NCBI GenBank assembly: GCA_963829725.1
Contig: CAWHJW010000016.1
Span: 62,001 to 126,000, forward strand
Reading direction: 5' to 3'
DNA: 64,000 nt
Source: RYN-230 sp963829725
GTDB lineage: Bacteria > Actinomycetota > Actinomycetes > Streptosporangiales > Streptosporangiaceae
In this document: positions 26,590 through 35,508 of the stretch, in pieces
Position numbering within the stretch: position 1 is the first letter of the stretch
Layout: the number at the start of each line of letters is the position of its first letter
Notes under the pieces: model-generated
The model's input: only the letters and a program-made list of their open reading frames with translations
Database searches by the model: none
What the model was told of the DNA's origin: nothing
Position numbers and translations under genes: made by a program

Positions 26590-27681
26590 ATGAGTAACGG
26601 CAAGCCCGTCGTGGTCTATGACGCGTCCGGTTACACCGGACGGCTTATCTGCGAATACCTCCGCGAGTTCAATGTCCCGTTCATCGCGGCCGGCCGTGAC
26701 AAGGCGCGCATCGCCGAGGCGCTCGCCACGGTGCCCGGCATCGACACCGTGGAGCACGAGATCGTCGAGGTCGAGCACCAGGTCGCGCCACTGACCGAAC
26801 TGTTCGGGGGCGCCCGGGTGGTATGCAACACGGTTGGCCCGTTCGCCCAGCACGGCAGCGAGGTAGTACAGGCATGCCTGGCCACTGGCTGTCATTACAT
26901 CGACACCATCGGCGAGCAGGACTGGCTGATCCGGTGTGACGAGGACTATGGCCAGCGGATGGCGGAACAGGGACTGCTACTGTCGCCGGGCATCGCCCAG
27001 ATGTACACCACTGGTGAGATCGCGGCCGGTCTGTGCCTGGAGGCACCAGGCCTGGACACGCTGGACATCCTGGTCTTCTGGAAGGGCCTGCCGACCATCG
27101 CCTCAACGCGGACCATCCTGGTCAATGCCGCCCTGTCGAAGGCGCACTACCTGGAACAGAAGCAGTATGTGGAATGGCCAGCGGAGGCGGGCCTGTACGA
27201 CGTCTCCGTGCCGGGCCAGCACGAGACCGGGCTGGCACTGCCGTGGGGCGGCACCTCGCACTCGGTGTGGTTCAAGCGGCGGGTAGCCAACGTGAAGGTA
27301 CACGGCGGCGTGTTCAACCGCCCGCTGATGCAGGGCGTGCCACAGATCGTGAGCGCGGCACTTGGCCAGATCCAGGGCCTGTCCGAGGAGGATAAGCACA
27401 AGGTGCTGTCCGAGCAGGCTGCAGCGGTGATGAACCAGATGCCGCCGCGGGAAAGCAACCGGATCAACACCTCACTGGACTCGGTCCATGCCTCCGGGCC
27501 GATGGCCCGGGCGCACTGCGTCATCCATGGCAACTGCAACTACAAGCAGACCGGCCTGCTGCAGGCCTACGCCGCCTACTCGCTGCTGCAGCAGCCGCCA
27601 GCGCGGGCCGGTTTCGCCTCTGGCTGCCAGGCATTCGGCCACCGCGAACTGCTCGGCGTGCTGCGCGCTTCGGCCTGGTGA
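26590..27681 (+). CDS. Saccharopine dehydrogenase-like / DUF5938-type oxidoreductase
   Basis: 363 residues from ATG 26590 with AGAGGTGA upstream. The N terminus has an NAD(P)-binding fold with VVYDASGYTGRLICEYL; the first motif is DASGYTG where relatives have GATGYTG. It continues FIAAGRDKARI and VVCNTVGPFAQHGSEVVQAC, matching the saccharopine dehydrogenase / trans-acting enoyl reductase superfamily. The rest (WGGTSHSVWFKRRVANVKV) fits the DUF5938 group. It lies between a broken SDR and a broken acyl-CoA ligase and is the only intact member of that set, so its substrate is unknown. Confidence 0.85.
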   Translation: MSNGKPVVVYDASGYTGRLICEYLREFNVPFIAAGRDKARIAEALATVPGIDTVEHEIVEVEHQVAPLTELFGGARVVCNTVGPFAQHGSEVVQACLATGCHYIDTIGEQDWLIRCDEDYGQRMAEQGLLLSPGIAQMYTTGEIAAGLCLEAPGLDTLDILVFWKGLPTIASTRTILVNAALSKAHYLEQKQYVEWPAEAGLYDVSVPGQHETGLALPWGGTSHSVWFKRRVANVKVHGGVFNRPLMQGVPQIVSAALGQIQGLSEEDKHKVLSEQAAAVMNQMPPRESNRINTSLDSVHASGPMARAHCVIHGNCNYKQTGLLQAYAAYSLLQQPPARAGFASGCQAFGHRELLGVLRASAW

Positions 27682-27729
27682 TGCAGCCGATCCTGACCGT
27701 CCAGCTATGAGGCGTGCCGACCGTGCCTG

Positions 27730-28991
27730 ACTGATTTCCTGGACAAAGGCGCCTCGCTGGATCCGGACGCGCCGTGCCTGACCTCGGCGGGCCGCAGCCG
27801 TAGCTACGCCGAGGTGCAGCGGCTCTCCTGGCAGGTCGGCGCGGCGCTGGCCCAGTCCGGAATCCGGCCGGGCGGCAAGGTGGCGATAGTGTCCGGCAAC
27901 GACCCGGTCGCGTTCAGTTGCGTGTTCGGCATCTCCCGGGCCGGGGCGGTCTGGTGCCCGGTCAACCCGCGCGGCGAGGCAGCCGAGAACCGCGAACTGC
28001 TGGACCTGTTCGACTGCGCCTGCCTGATCTTCGCCGGGGCGTTCGCGCCGCTCGTCGCACGGATAGCCGAACGGCGGCCCGGGAGGTGGCTGGTGCCATC
28101 TCGCTTCGGGCGTGGCTGGACGGCAGCAGCGGCGAGCAGCCCTGGCAGGCGGATCCGCCAGACGATATCGCCATGATCGCCGGGACCGGGGGCACCACGG
28201 GCAAACCTAAGGGCGTAATGCTCACCGGGCATAACATCGAGACGATGACGGCCCTCACGCTGATGAGCTACCCCTCTGACGGCCGGCCCGTCTACCTGGC
28301 ACTCGCCCCACTCACCGATGCCGTCGGCGTGCTGTGCTTCCCGGTCTTGACGCGGGTTGGCGAGATCGTCATCATCCCGGCCCCGACCTGGCTGAGTTCC
28401 TCACGCTGATCGGGCAGCACCGGGTCACCCACGCGTTCCTGCCGCCGACGGTGATCTACCAGATACTCGATCACCCGGCGCTGGGCACGGCCGACCTGAC
28501 CTCGCTGCAATGCCTCTGGTACGGCGCCGCCCCCATGTCCGCCGCCCCAGGATCCGGCCGCGTCGGCGCAAGCCAGCCAGCACGGCTGGCACCATACCGG
28601 CGACATCGGCTACCTCGATGCTGATGACTATCTCTACATCGTGGACCGGGCCAAGGACATGATCATCACGGGCGGCTTCAATGTGTACTCAGCAGAGGTC
28701 GAGCAAGCACTGCTGGCCCGTCCCGGGGTGCTGGACTGCGCGGTCATCGGGCTTCCGGACGGCAAATGGGGCGAACGGGTCACTGCGGTGATCCAGCCCT
28801 TCCCCGGCCAGGACGTAGCTGGTGAGGATCTCCGCGTCTTCGTCAAGGACCGGCTGGGTTGCGTGAAGGCTCCAAAGCAGGTGGAGGTGTGGCCGGATCT
28901 GCCCCGTTCCAAGGTCGGCAAGATACTCAAGAGCGAGGTCAAGTCCCGGCTGCTCAGCGACACCGGCGACCGTTACCGAGACGGACGCTGA
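27730..28991 (+). pseudogene. Acyl-CoA synthetase (AMP-dependent), frameshifts and internal deletion
   Basis: Four blocks in different frames match one AMP-forming ligase: SYAEVQRLSWQVGAALAQSG with FGISRAGAVWCPVNPRGEAA; then DDIAMIAGTGGTTGKPKGVM (the phosphate-binding P-loop); then HRVTHAFLPPTVIYQILDHP and CLWYGAAPMSAA; then HTGDIGYLDADDYLYIVDRA, MIITGGFNVYSAEVE and a C-terminal PRSKVGKILK with the catalytic Lys. Between PMSAA and the HTGD motif roughly 100 residues are missing. No standard start fits the first block. Confidence 0.8.
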
Positions 28992-29016
28992 GGTGATGCG
29001 GACCTGCCCGTACTGC

Positions 29017-30135
29017 TCAGGCCAGTCCGACCGGGATTCGGTCCGGATGAGCCGGCGATGCCTGCTCATCCGGGGATACGTGGGAGAGACCCGCTCCGGC
29101 CGGGAGTTCATGCAGGTAGTCAGCGAGCAGAAGGGTTGGCTGGTGATCGTCGTCCAGACGCCGGCCTCCGCCGGGCGGCGCAGGCGCTGGCACCGGTGCC
29201 CGTTCACCGCCGTCACCCCGGCCGGGGAGCTGGCCAGGACGGCCCGCACCGTAAAGCCCGCCCCAGGCACCGAGGCCAGCGGCCAGTACCGGGAAGAAGA
29301 TGAGCACGAGGAGATGCCCCGCCGCGATGTTGCTCACGCTCATCTCGAACGCATACACCGGGCTGAGTACGAGGTGCGGGCGGGCGAGGGTCCACTGCAG
29401 GTGCGTCAGTTCATGAGGCACCAGCGCGATCGTGGCCAGGCCCAGGATGGTGGCAACCAGGGCGGCGGTAGCGCCAGCGCACAGCCCGGCCGCGACCCCC
29501 TGCCGGGCGCGGGCGTCGGCCAGCGGCAACCGGCTGTCCTGCGAGGTTCTCCGCGCCGCCGCCAGTCCCGCCGCGACGACAACGCTGAACGCCAGCAGCA
29601 CGGCGAGCATCCGCGCCGCGCCGTAAACGTCCACCTGCCAGGCTTTCGTGACCGGCAGCAGCATGCCAAACGGCGGCGCCGCATACATGATGAGGCCGGC
29701 CACTAGGCCGGCCCCGGTGCCGATGGCCAGCGCCGCCGGGCCAGCAGGAGACCGCCGCGCGGTCACGGCGAGGAGCCCGGCCAGATAAACCGCCAGCACC
29801 ACCAGGAAAACGATCTCGCCTGCCCAGGTACCTGCCAGCGAAGGACGTCCGGACGGCGCGGCGTATTCCAGCCGCTCCACCTCAGCCTTAACCAGCACCA
29901 GAGCGTACACGGCCGCGTAACCAGCCAGCCGGACGACTCGAGCCAGCCCACCGCCAGCCGGGCCGAGCACCTTGCGGGCCAGCCACGGCAGCCCAGCGAG
30001 AATGACCACCGCCGCGATCACGTCAACTCTGCGGATCCAGGTAGCCAGGCTGGCCGGCGCGCCCGGCCAGCCGGCCCACACCAAGCCCGCGGCGACGGCG
30101 CCGGACACCGGCCAATACCAGATTCTGCGAGGCAT
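29017..30135 (-). CDS. Polytopic membrane protein
   Basis: ATG 30135 follows GGGAGG. About eight hydrophobic helices span residues 5-295 (for example IAAVVILAGLPWLA, EIVFLVVLAVYLAGLLAV, ARMLAVLLAFSVVVAAGLAA, GLCAGATAALVATILGLATI, LLVLIFFPVLAAGLGAWGGL). The last 75 residues are Pro/Gly/Asp-rich and may be read-through after a 3' indel. I do not recognise a transport signature. It has no close operon partner. Confidence 0.75.
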   Translation of the reverse strand: MPRRIWYWPVSGAVAAGLVWAGWPGAPASLATWIRRVDVIAAVVILAGLPWLARKVLGPAGGGLARVVRLAGYAAVYALVLVKAEVERLEYAAPSGRPSLAGTWAGEIVFLVVLAVYLAGLLAVTARRSPAGPAALAIGTGAGLVAGLIMYAAPPFGMLLPVTKAWQVDVYGAARMLAVLLAFSVVVAAGLAAARRTSQDSRLPLADARARQGVAAGLCAGATAALVATILGLATIALVPHELTHLQWTLARPHLVLSPVYAFEMSVSNIAAGHLLVLIFFPVLAAGLGAWGGLYGAGRPGQLPGRGDGGERAPVPAPAPPGGGRRLDDDHQPTLLLADYLHELPAGAGLSHVSPDEQASPAHPDRIPVGLA

Positions 30136-30501
30136 CCGAGCCTCCCTCACTACCGGCCGCAACCCGCGTGCTACCAGGCTAGCCGCTACCGCCCGGACCG
30201 CAACGTGGCTGCCTCCCGCGCAGCACCGTGAGCACAGCCGCCGCGCACCTGCGGGCCTCGATCCGCACCGGACAGCTATGCCGCTATGAGCCCACGCCGA
30301 GCGGGCCGCCGCGCTGGCGGCGGTGACCGCTCTGTTCCGCTGCACGTCATTCTGGCTGAACGGATGGCCCGTGGCCGGTGTACGCCTCCTGGTTGAGGGC
30401 CGACAGTGAGAAGGACGGGATGTTCGGCTAGGCGGCCTCGCCCGCGTCGCCCGCCGTTCGTCCGGCTGACCGCCTGCGGGGGCGGCGAGGGTTCGGCCTG
30501 G
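30136..30501. other. Intergenic, no supported gene
   Basis: Upstream region of the membrane protein and downstream of the universal stress gene. Short frames lack family resemblance or ribosome binding sites. Confidence 0.5.
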
Positions 30502-30939
30502 TCAGCTCTCGTGCGGGACGACCACGACCGGGCACGCCGAGTGCTGGACGACCTCGCTGCTCACCGAGCCCATCACCAGCCGGGCAAAACCGCCGCCGCC
30601 GCGCATGCCGAGGACTATCAAGTCGGCATCCTGCGAGGCATCGACCAGTTCCTTGACCACAAAGCCGTTCAAAGCGCGGACATTCACCAAGGCCGGCCGG
30701 GCATCACCGAGCCGTCCGGCAGCCTTCTGCGTCATCTCCTCGGCGGCCTGCTGCAGCCTTTCCAGCAGCAGCGTGTCCGCCGGGCCGGTCACCGGGATGC
30801 TGCCCCAGTAGCTCTTCGGGACCTCGTGCACGGTCAGGACAGTGAGCGGGGCATGCAGGGCAGCCGCCTGTCTCATCGCCCAGTCAAGTGCGTGTTCCGA
30901 GTTACGTGAGCCATCTACGCCCACAACGATTCCAGGCAT
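30502..30939 (-). CDS. Universal stress protein (UspA family)
   Basis: 145 residues from ATG 30939 with AAGGAGCAGG upstream. The fold begins GIVVGVDGSRNSEHALDWAM and ends with the ATP-binding signature LGMRGGGGFARLVMGSVSSE and CPVVVVP. The G-2x-G-9x-G(S/T) spacing points to the ATP-binding subgroup. Single-domain length is normal. Likely induced under stress; no operator is visible. Confidence 0.93.
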   Translation of the reverse strand: MPGIVVGVDGSRNSEHALDWAMRQAAALHAPLTVLTVHEVPKSYWGSIPVTGPADTLLLERLQQAAEEMTQKAAGRLGDARPALVNVRALNGFVVKELVDASQDADLIVLGMRGGGGFARLVMGSVSSEVVQHSACPVVVVPHES

Positions 30940-31137
30940 TGCCTGCTCCTTCCCTTGGGCCACCGGTCCGCTGGCCGTCCCGAGTTCCCTGTATCGCTCC
31001 ATGATCAGGGCGGGCGCACTGGTAACGGTAGGCCGTTGGTTGCTCAGGCGCGAGATGGCGCATCGTCAGACAGACCAGTAAGCGGACGCCGGCAGACCCC
31101 AACCGAGCTGCCCGGCGCCCCAAACCCCCGGATTTCG

Positions 31138-32640
31138 CTAGCGGATGCCGTTCCAAAGCGTGCGCTCGTCGCCGGATGGATCGTCAACGGCGTTGATGTG
31201 GCTGGTGAGCAGGCCAGTCGTGCGGCTGGTCGTGTCGTAGGCCGCCCAGCCCGGGTTTCCGGTGCTGATGAAGTTAACCCAAGCCTGATGTGTCTGGTCA
31301 GCGACGGCCTGGGACGGCGTGTCACCCAGACGGGGACGGACGTCATCGCGGGTGACGGTGTCAAAGACGTAGGGAAGTTCCGCCCCGTGACAGGCGCCGA
31401 GCCGGTAGTTGTCCTCGGGTGCCGGGTGGTCGAACCGGTAGGTCCACGTGTTGGTGCTTCCTCGTCGGGCACGGGCTTCGGCAACCCGGATGGATGGGAT
31501 GCCGAAGAACCAGTCAGTGACGACAGCCGCAAGGACATCGCCTGCGCTGGCGCCGGGCCGGTTCGCCCGGTAAACGGTCACACGCTCGGCCGGCAGTCCG
31601 TAGGCACTGGCGGCGGCATCAAGCGTTGCGTCGTCGATGAGGTCGATGCTGCCGGCCGCGACCAGGAACAGCCGTGCTTCGTCACGGTTCGATCCGATCA
31701 GCAATGGGACGTTACTGCCCTGTCCGGCGGTGATCGCCGGCAGCGGTGCCTGCGGCAGGACCGTGCCATCGACGGTTGGCGCGAACGGCAGCAAGCTCAA
31801 CGCGAGTTGACCCCACTTGGCCGGGTTGGGCGCGGTCTGCACCTCCACCACCAGGTCGGAGGCAGTCTGGACGAGCTTCTCCAGCGGAACCGCCTTGATC
31901 GCGTCGCGGTCGGCGGGCACGCCGAGGGCGCCGGCCAGGTAGCCGCCGACCATGCGGCCCTCGCCGGCGGTGAGCGTGTGCGCCGCCGCACCGCTTTGCG
32001 CAATGGCCTGGGCGAAAAGTCCCTCAGCCAGCGGCATCGACAGCAACGTCGTCACGCTCATCGCTCCGGATGACTCGCCCGCGACGGTGACGCGGGCCGG
32101 ATCGCCCCCGAACGCTGAGATATTGGCCTGCACCCAGCGCAAGGCCGCAAGCTGATCGAGCAAGCCGAGGTTGGCGATGCCGTCGTCGAGGAACAAGAAG
32201 CCCTCGGCGGACAGCCGGTAGTTGATGGTCACGCACACGACACCGTCGCGAGCGAACGCCGTGCCGTTGTACTCGCCAACCGACCCGGACCCGTTCATGA
32301 ACGAGCCGCCGTGGATCCAGACGAGCACCGGAAGCCCCGTGGCGAACGCGTCGGGCGTCCACACGTTGAGATTCAGGCAGTCCTCGCCGGCCATCACCAC
32401 CTCCGGGAACAGCGGAGCGTACTGCGGCGGGTAATCGCCCTTGGGCACGGTCGGCCCGAACGCGGCCGCGTCGCGTTCGGCATCCCACGCCCGGACGGGC
32501 TGTGGTGCCCGCATCCGGTTCACACCGAACGGCGGCGCCGCGTAGGGAATACCGAGAAACGACATGACGCCGGATTCGATCCGGCCACGAACAGCGCCGT
32601 CCTTGAGCTGAACCACTGGGTTCTGCGTCATCTTGCTCAT
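31138..32640 (-). CDS. Carboxylesterase, type B
   Basis: 500 residues from ATG 32640 (MSKMTQNPVVQLKDGA), with GGAGAG just upstream. The signature elements are in order: FLGIPYAAPPFG, GEDCLNLNVWTPDA, oxyanion hole VWIHGGSFMNGSG, nucleophile VTVAGESSGAMS and the later HGAELPYVF with the likely catalytic His. No signal peptide is seen, so it is probably cytoplasmic. It is divergent from a TetR regulator with a dyad between, suggesting substrate-induced expression. The gene is intact. Confidence 0.93.
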   Translation of the reverse strand: MSKMTQNPVVQLKDGAVRGRIESGVMSFLGIPYAAPPFGVNRMRAPQPVRAWDAERDAAAFGPTVPKGDYPPQYAPLFPEVVMAGEDCLNLNVWTPDAFATGLPVLVWIHGGSFMNGSGSVGEYNGTAFARDGVVCVTINYRLSAEGFLFLDDGIANLGLLDQLAALRWVQANISAFGGDPARVTVAGESSGAMSVTTLLSMPLAEGLFAQAIAQSGAAAHTLTAGEGRMVGGYLAGALGVPADRDAIKAVPLEKLVQTASDLVVEVQTAPNPAKWGQLALSLLPFAPTVDGTVLPQAPLPAITAGQGSNVPLLIGSNRDEARLFLVAAGSIDLIDDATLDAAASAYGLPAERVTVYRANRPGASAGDVLAAVVTDWFFGIPSIRVAEARARRGSTNTWTYRFDHPAPEDNYRLGACHGAELPYVFDTVTRDDVRPRLGDTPSQAVADQTHQAWVNFISTGNPGWAAYDTTSRTTGLLTSHINAVDDPSGDERTLWNGIR

Positions 32641-32658
32641 GCGTCTCTCCATTGCGAC

Positions 32659-32680
32659 GTTTGCTTGATCTGTTGCAAAC
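32659..32680. promoter_or_regulatory. Dyad operator between esterase and TetR genes
   Basis: gtttgc-N10-gcaaac (gtttgcttgatctgttgcaaac, read 32659-32680) lies 18 bp upstream of the esterase start and about 64 bp before the regulator start. Its size and position fit a TetR binding site. Confidence 0.55.
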
Positions 32681-32743
32681 TGTCTCCCAGGACCCCCGGC
32701 ATGTCAAGATCGCCGAGCCCCGCAGGAAGAGGAGTCAGCCCAG

Positions 32744-33418
32744 ATGGCAGTCCGCAGTCCGCGCCGAGCCGACACGCCGCTGCAACGTCAACTCGCCGGG
32801 ACCACGACGGCACGACCGACCGCGCTGGACGCCTTCCGCCACGCACGCCGGACCTTTCTCGACGGTGACCGCGTCGACATGCAAGCACTCGCCCGGACAC
32901 TCAACGTTGACCGGGCGACTCTCTACCGCTGGGTCGGCTCCCGTGAGCAACTACTCACTGAGATCCTCTGGTCCTTGATCACCCATACCATCGAAACGCT
33001 GCGAGCCACCCATATCAACGGCAGCACGCCCTCACCTGGTGGTGAATCAGCATCTACTGGTGAATCAGCCGCAGCAGCCGTTATCACCGGCACCGTCCGC
33101 AGCGTCATCGCCAATACGGGCATGCAGCGCTTCCTCGACCGCGAAGGCGATCTCGCCCTCCGCCTGCTGACGACGAAGGCCACCGACTTCGAGGCCCGGC
33201 TGATCGCCCTGATCGGCCAGCTCATCAGGGAAGAGGCCGCGGCGGGACGCGTGAATGCCAACATTCCCGCGGATGACCTGCCATACGTGCTGGTCCGCAT
33301 CATGGAGTCATACATCTACCTCGGACTCATCACCGGCGAGCACCCCGAACCCGACCGTGCCACCAGAGTCATCGACGCACTACTGCCGCCGCCCGCCCTC
33401 TCGGGCGGCTGTGCATAG
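32744..33418 (+). CDS. TetR family regulator (QsdR-like)
   Basis: 224 residues from ATG 32744, after GAGGAG. The helix-turn-helix is MQALARTLNVDRATLYRWVG. The C-terminal domain (DLALRLLTTKATDFEARLIA, then DDLPYVLVRIMESYIYLGL) resembles the QsdR group of TetR regulators, first known next to a lactonase gene. Here the neighbour is a divergent carboxylesterase, which it most likely represses through the dyad at 32659-32680. Confidence 0.85.
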   Translation: MAVRSPRRADTPLQRQLAGTTTARPTALDAFRHARRTFLDGDRVDMQALARTLNVDRATLYRWVGSREQLLTEILWSLITHTIETLRATHINGSTPSPGGESASTGESAAAAVITGTVRSVIANTGMQRFLDREGDLALRLLTTKATDFEARLIALIGQLIREEAAAGRVNANIPADDLPYVLVRIMESYIYLGLITGEHPEPDRATRVIDALLPPPALSGGCA

Positions 33419-33562
33419 CGGGACCAATGGGCTCCTGCGTATGGCCCTTCGTCTGGTGATTCCTGTGGAGCATCGAGACACGATCAAGATGGGCCGGTTG
33501 CGCATGGCTGCCCACGGCCAGACCGTCAAGCTCGTATCCGGTGATGAAGAGAGATGTTCACC

Positions 33563-34162
33563 ATGAGAGCGTCCGCGAGCACGGGCCGGCGGATGCTGGC
33601 CGCGTGCGGCCTGATCTTGATCGCTTTGCTCGGAGCCGCGTGCGGCACCGGCGGAACCCCCGCGCCGGTCAAGACGGTCACCGTAACGATCAGGCCATCA
33701 ACGTCGTCGGCACCGGCAGCGCTGGCCCCCACCGGGCCGTTGCCGTGCTTGACCACTGACCTGCGGGTGACCGTGGGCGCGGCGAACGGCGCCGCCGGGA
33801 CGATCTACTACCCCCTCGATTTCACCAACGCCTCCACCTCGACATGCACGATGTATGGCTATCCGGGAGTCGCATTCGTCAGTTCGCCGGGCGGCAGCCA
33901 AGTTGGCGCACCCGCCGGGCGGGGCAGCAGCACCGCGCCAGCGCTGGTCACCCTGGTGCCTGGCGCGACCGCACACGCCACGCTGGCCGTCAGCGATGTG
34001 CTGATCGGCAACAACTGCCTCCACCACCAGGTACAGGTGAACTGGGTGCAGGTCTACCCGCCCGACCAGTACAGCGCGCTATTCGGCTCGCTGAGCCGGC
34101 CGGGCTGCGCTGACAAGTCACTCGTGACCATGAACGTCAGCACGGTCAGCAGCGGGCCGTGA
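33563..34162 (+). CDS. DUF4232 lipoprotein
   Basis: 199 residues from ATG 33563; the ATG at 33554 in the same frame is possible, but the GAGAG site favours the later one. An N-terminal signal (RRMLAACGLILIALLGAACG) ends in a lipobox LGAAC, so the protein is probably membrane-anchored outside the cell. The mature part has PCLTTDLRVTVGAANGAAGT, a TCTMYGYPGVAF stretch and NNCLHHQVQVNWVQVYPP, as in DUF4232. Function unknown. Confidence 0.88.
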   Translation: MRASASTGRRMLAACGLILIALLGAACGTGGTPAPVKTVTVTIRPSTSSAPAALAPTGPLPCLTTDLRVTVGAANGAAGTIYYPLDFTNASTSTCTMYGYPGVAFVSSPGGSQVGAPAGRGSSTAPALVTLVPGATAHATLAVSDVLIGNNCLHHQVQVNWVQVYPPDQYSALFGSLSRPGCADKSLVTMNVSTVSSGP

Positions 34163-34639
34163 ACCGGCAGGCCGATGATCGGATGGCAGAGCAGAACGGT
34201 CAACGCGTGGCGTGCGACGTGCCCGGACTGGGGGAAGCTCAGCCGTTGCCCCGAACGCTGCCGCAGTTGGTGAGCTGGGTCCAGACGGGGAGCACGGGCC
34301 GCCGCGGGCTGAGGTCGGGCACCGGTGAGCCGAACGACGTCGTGGCGGGGCAATCCTCGAACAGCGGGTCGCCGACCTTTATGCAGGACAATAGCGTCCG
34401 GCTCAATCTGGAGCAATATGGCGCCCAGCTCAGAATGAAGTCACCGGGTTTATGCGGCTGCGCGGGCCAAGACCGCGCGTGCCTGATGATCACTGGGCGA
34501 AATGAGCGACTATGAACCCACTTGAGACGTATGCCGCCGACCATGATGGACAGTGGCCAGCCCAATGCCACGGACATAAGGGCTCTCGGGGAGCCGGGCG
34601 CGCTCCCAGCTTCTGGTTACCCTGAATGATGTCAGCGGG
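34163..34639. other. No supported gene
   Basis: Frames of about 110 codons exist on both strands, including a minus frame with several Cys and Trp residues (34239-34577), but none matches a family I know and none has a clear ribosome binding site. Confidence 0.4.
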
Positions 34640-34978
34640 GTTCGCGGGGTTCCTGTACTCGTGGTGGGAGAGCCAGCACTTCCCCAACCCGGGCTCACCG
34701 TGGACCGGCACCCCATCCGGAGAACGGTAACGGCTCGTCCCCGCACGCCTGGGGATGGCCAACGCCAACATGGTGCTGCTCGACTCGCTGGTCGCCCTGC
34801 GATCCGACGGCAGCCTCGTCGTGGGCCGCGGCGTGCCCGATTCTTGGGTGCAAGGCGGGCAGGTCATCGTCCTGGCGAACCTCCCCGCCACCCGACCGAG
34901 AAGACAGGCACGGTCACGGTGGGGGCCACGGTCCGCGCCGTCACCGTCCAGCTGACGCAGCTTGAGCCGGCCAGCTGA
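34640..34978 (+). pseudogene. Glycoside hydrolase C-terminal fragment
   Basis: In shifting frames the sequence reads GFLYSWWESQHFPNPGSPWT, then MANANMVLLDSLVALRSDGS with LVVGRGVPDSWVQGGQVIVL, then TEKTGTVTVGATVRAVTVQL to a TGA at 34978. This resembles the end of large secreted actinobacterial glycosidase-like proteins, in which a WG-A-AN-VLLDSL helix precedes a small beta domain. The catalytic part is absent. Confidence 0.5.
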
Positions 34979-34995
34979 CTGAAGGCGAGAAGCGG

Positions 34996-35029
34996 GAGAA
35001 GCCGGACGGGCTGGCCCGTCCGGCTTCTC
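34996..35029. terminator. Hairpin between convergent glycosidase scrap and lipoprotein gene
   Basis: Perfect 15-bp arms (gagaagccggacggg / cccgtccggcttctc) with a CTGG loop, 18 bp past the upstream stop and 14 bp before the leftward stop at 35043. Confidence 0.8.
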
Positions 35030-35042
35030 TGGGGATGAACTG

Positions 35043-35432
35043 TTACGGATTGACGACGAGGCTGAAGGTGCCGCCGAACGCCTTGATGCCGTTGCCGTTA
35101 CCGGCCGGCACGGGCGCGCCGTTGGACGCGGGCGCAAGCTTCTCGTTGCTGAACAGGTAGAGCGGATGACCGTACCAGGTCACCTGGGTGCCGTCGTCGG
35201 GGATGCCGATCTCGCCGGCACCGGAGGCGGACACGCCCGCCAGGCCGGGCGAGCCACTGGTGAGCACCGGAGGCCAGGTGCGATGGCACGTCGGGTTGAC
35301 CGCGCACGCGGAAGAGTAATACGGCTGGTCGGCGCTGAAGGTGTACAGCGGGAAGTTGACCCAGCCGGCCACGGTCAGGTATTGCCCGGCGAGCACGGTC
35401 TTGCCGCTTCCCGCGCACCTGCAGGAGGCCAC
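35043..35432 (-). CDS. Lipoprotein_15 / COG4315 repeat protein, probably 5' truncated
   Basis: A 129-codon frame from GTG 35432 with two Lipoprotein_15-like repeats: GQYLTVAGWVNFPLYTFSAD with HRTWPPVLTSGSPGL, and GEIGIPDDGTQVTWYGHPLY with LFSNEKL. Relatives carry a lipoprotein signal and often more repeats upstream; none is present here. Within about 80 bp upstream lies the start of homology of a rightward GH79 gene that also lacks its signal peptide. The protein may not be exported. Confidence 0.65.
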   Translation of the reverse strand: MASCRCAGSGKTVLAGQYLTVAGWVNFPLYTFSADQPYYSSACAVNPTCHRTWPPVLTSGSPGLAGVSASGAGEIGIPDDGTQVTWYGHPLYLFSNEKLAPASNGAPVPAGNGNGIKAFGGTFSLVVNP

Positions 35433-35508
35433 CTCGCGGATGCTGGGCGGCCGGCGTGACCATGGTGGCGCCCCGCCGGGGGACGCTGGGCCCGGCCCTC
35501 ATCCCGTC

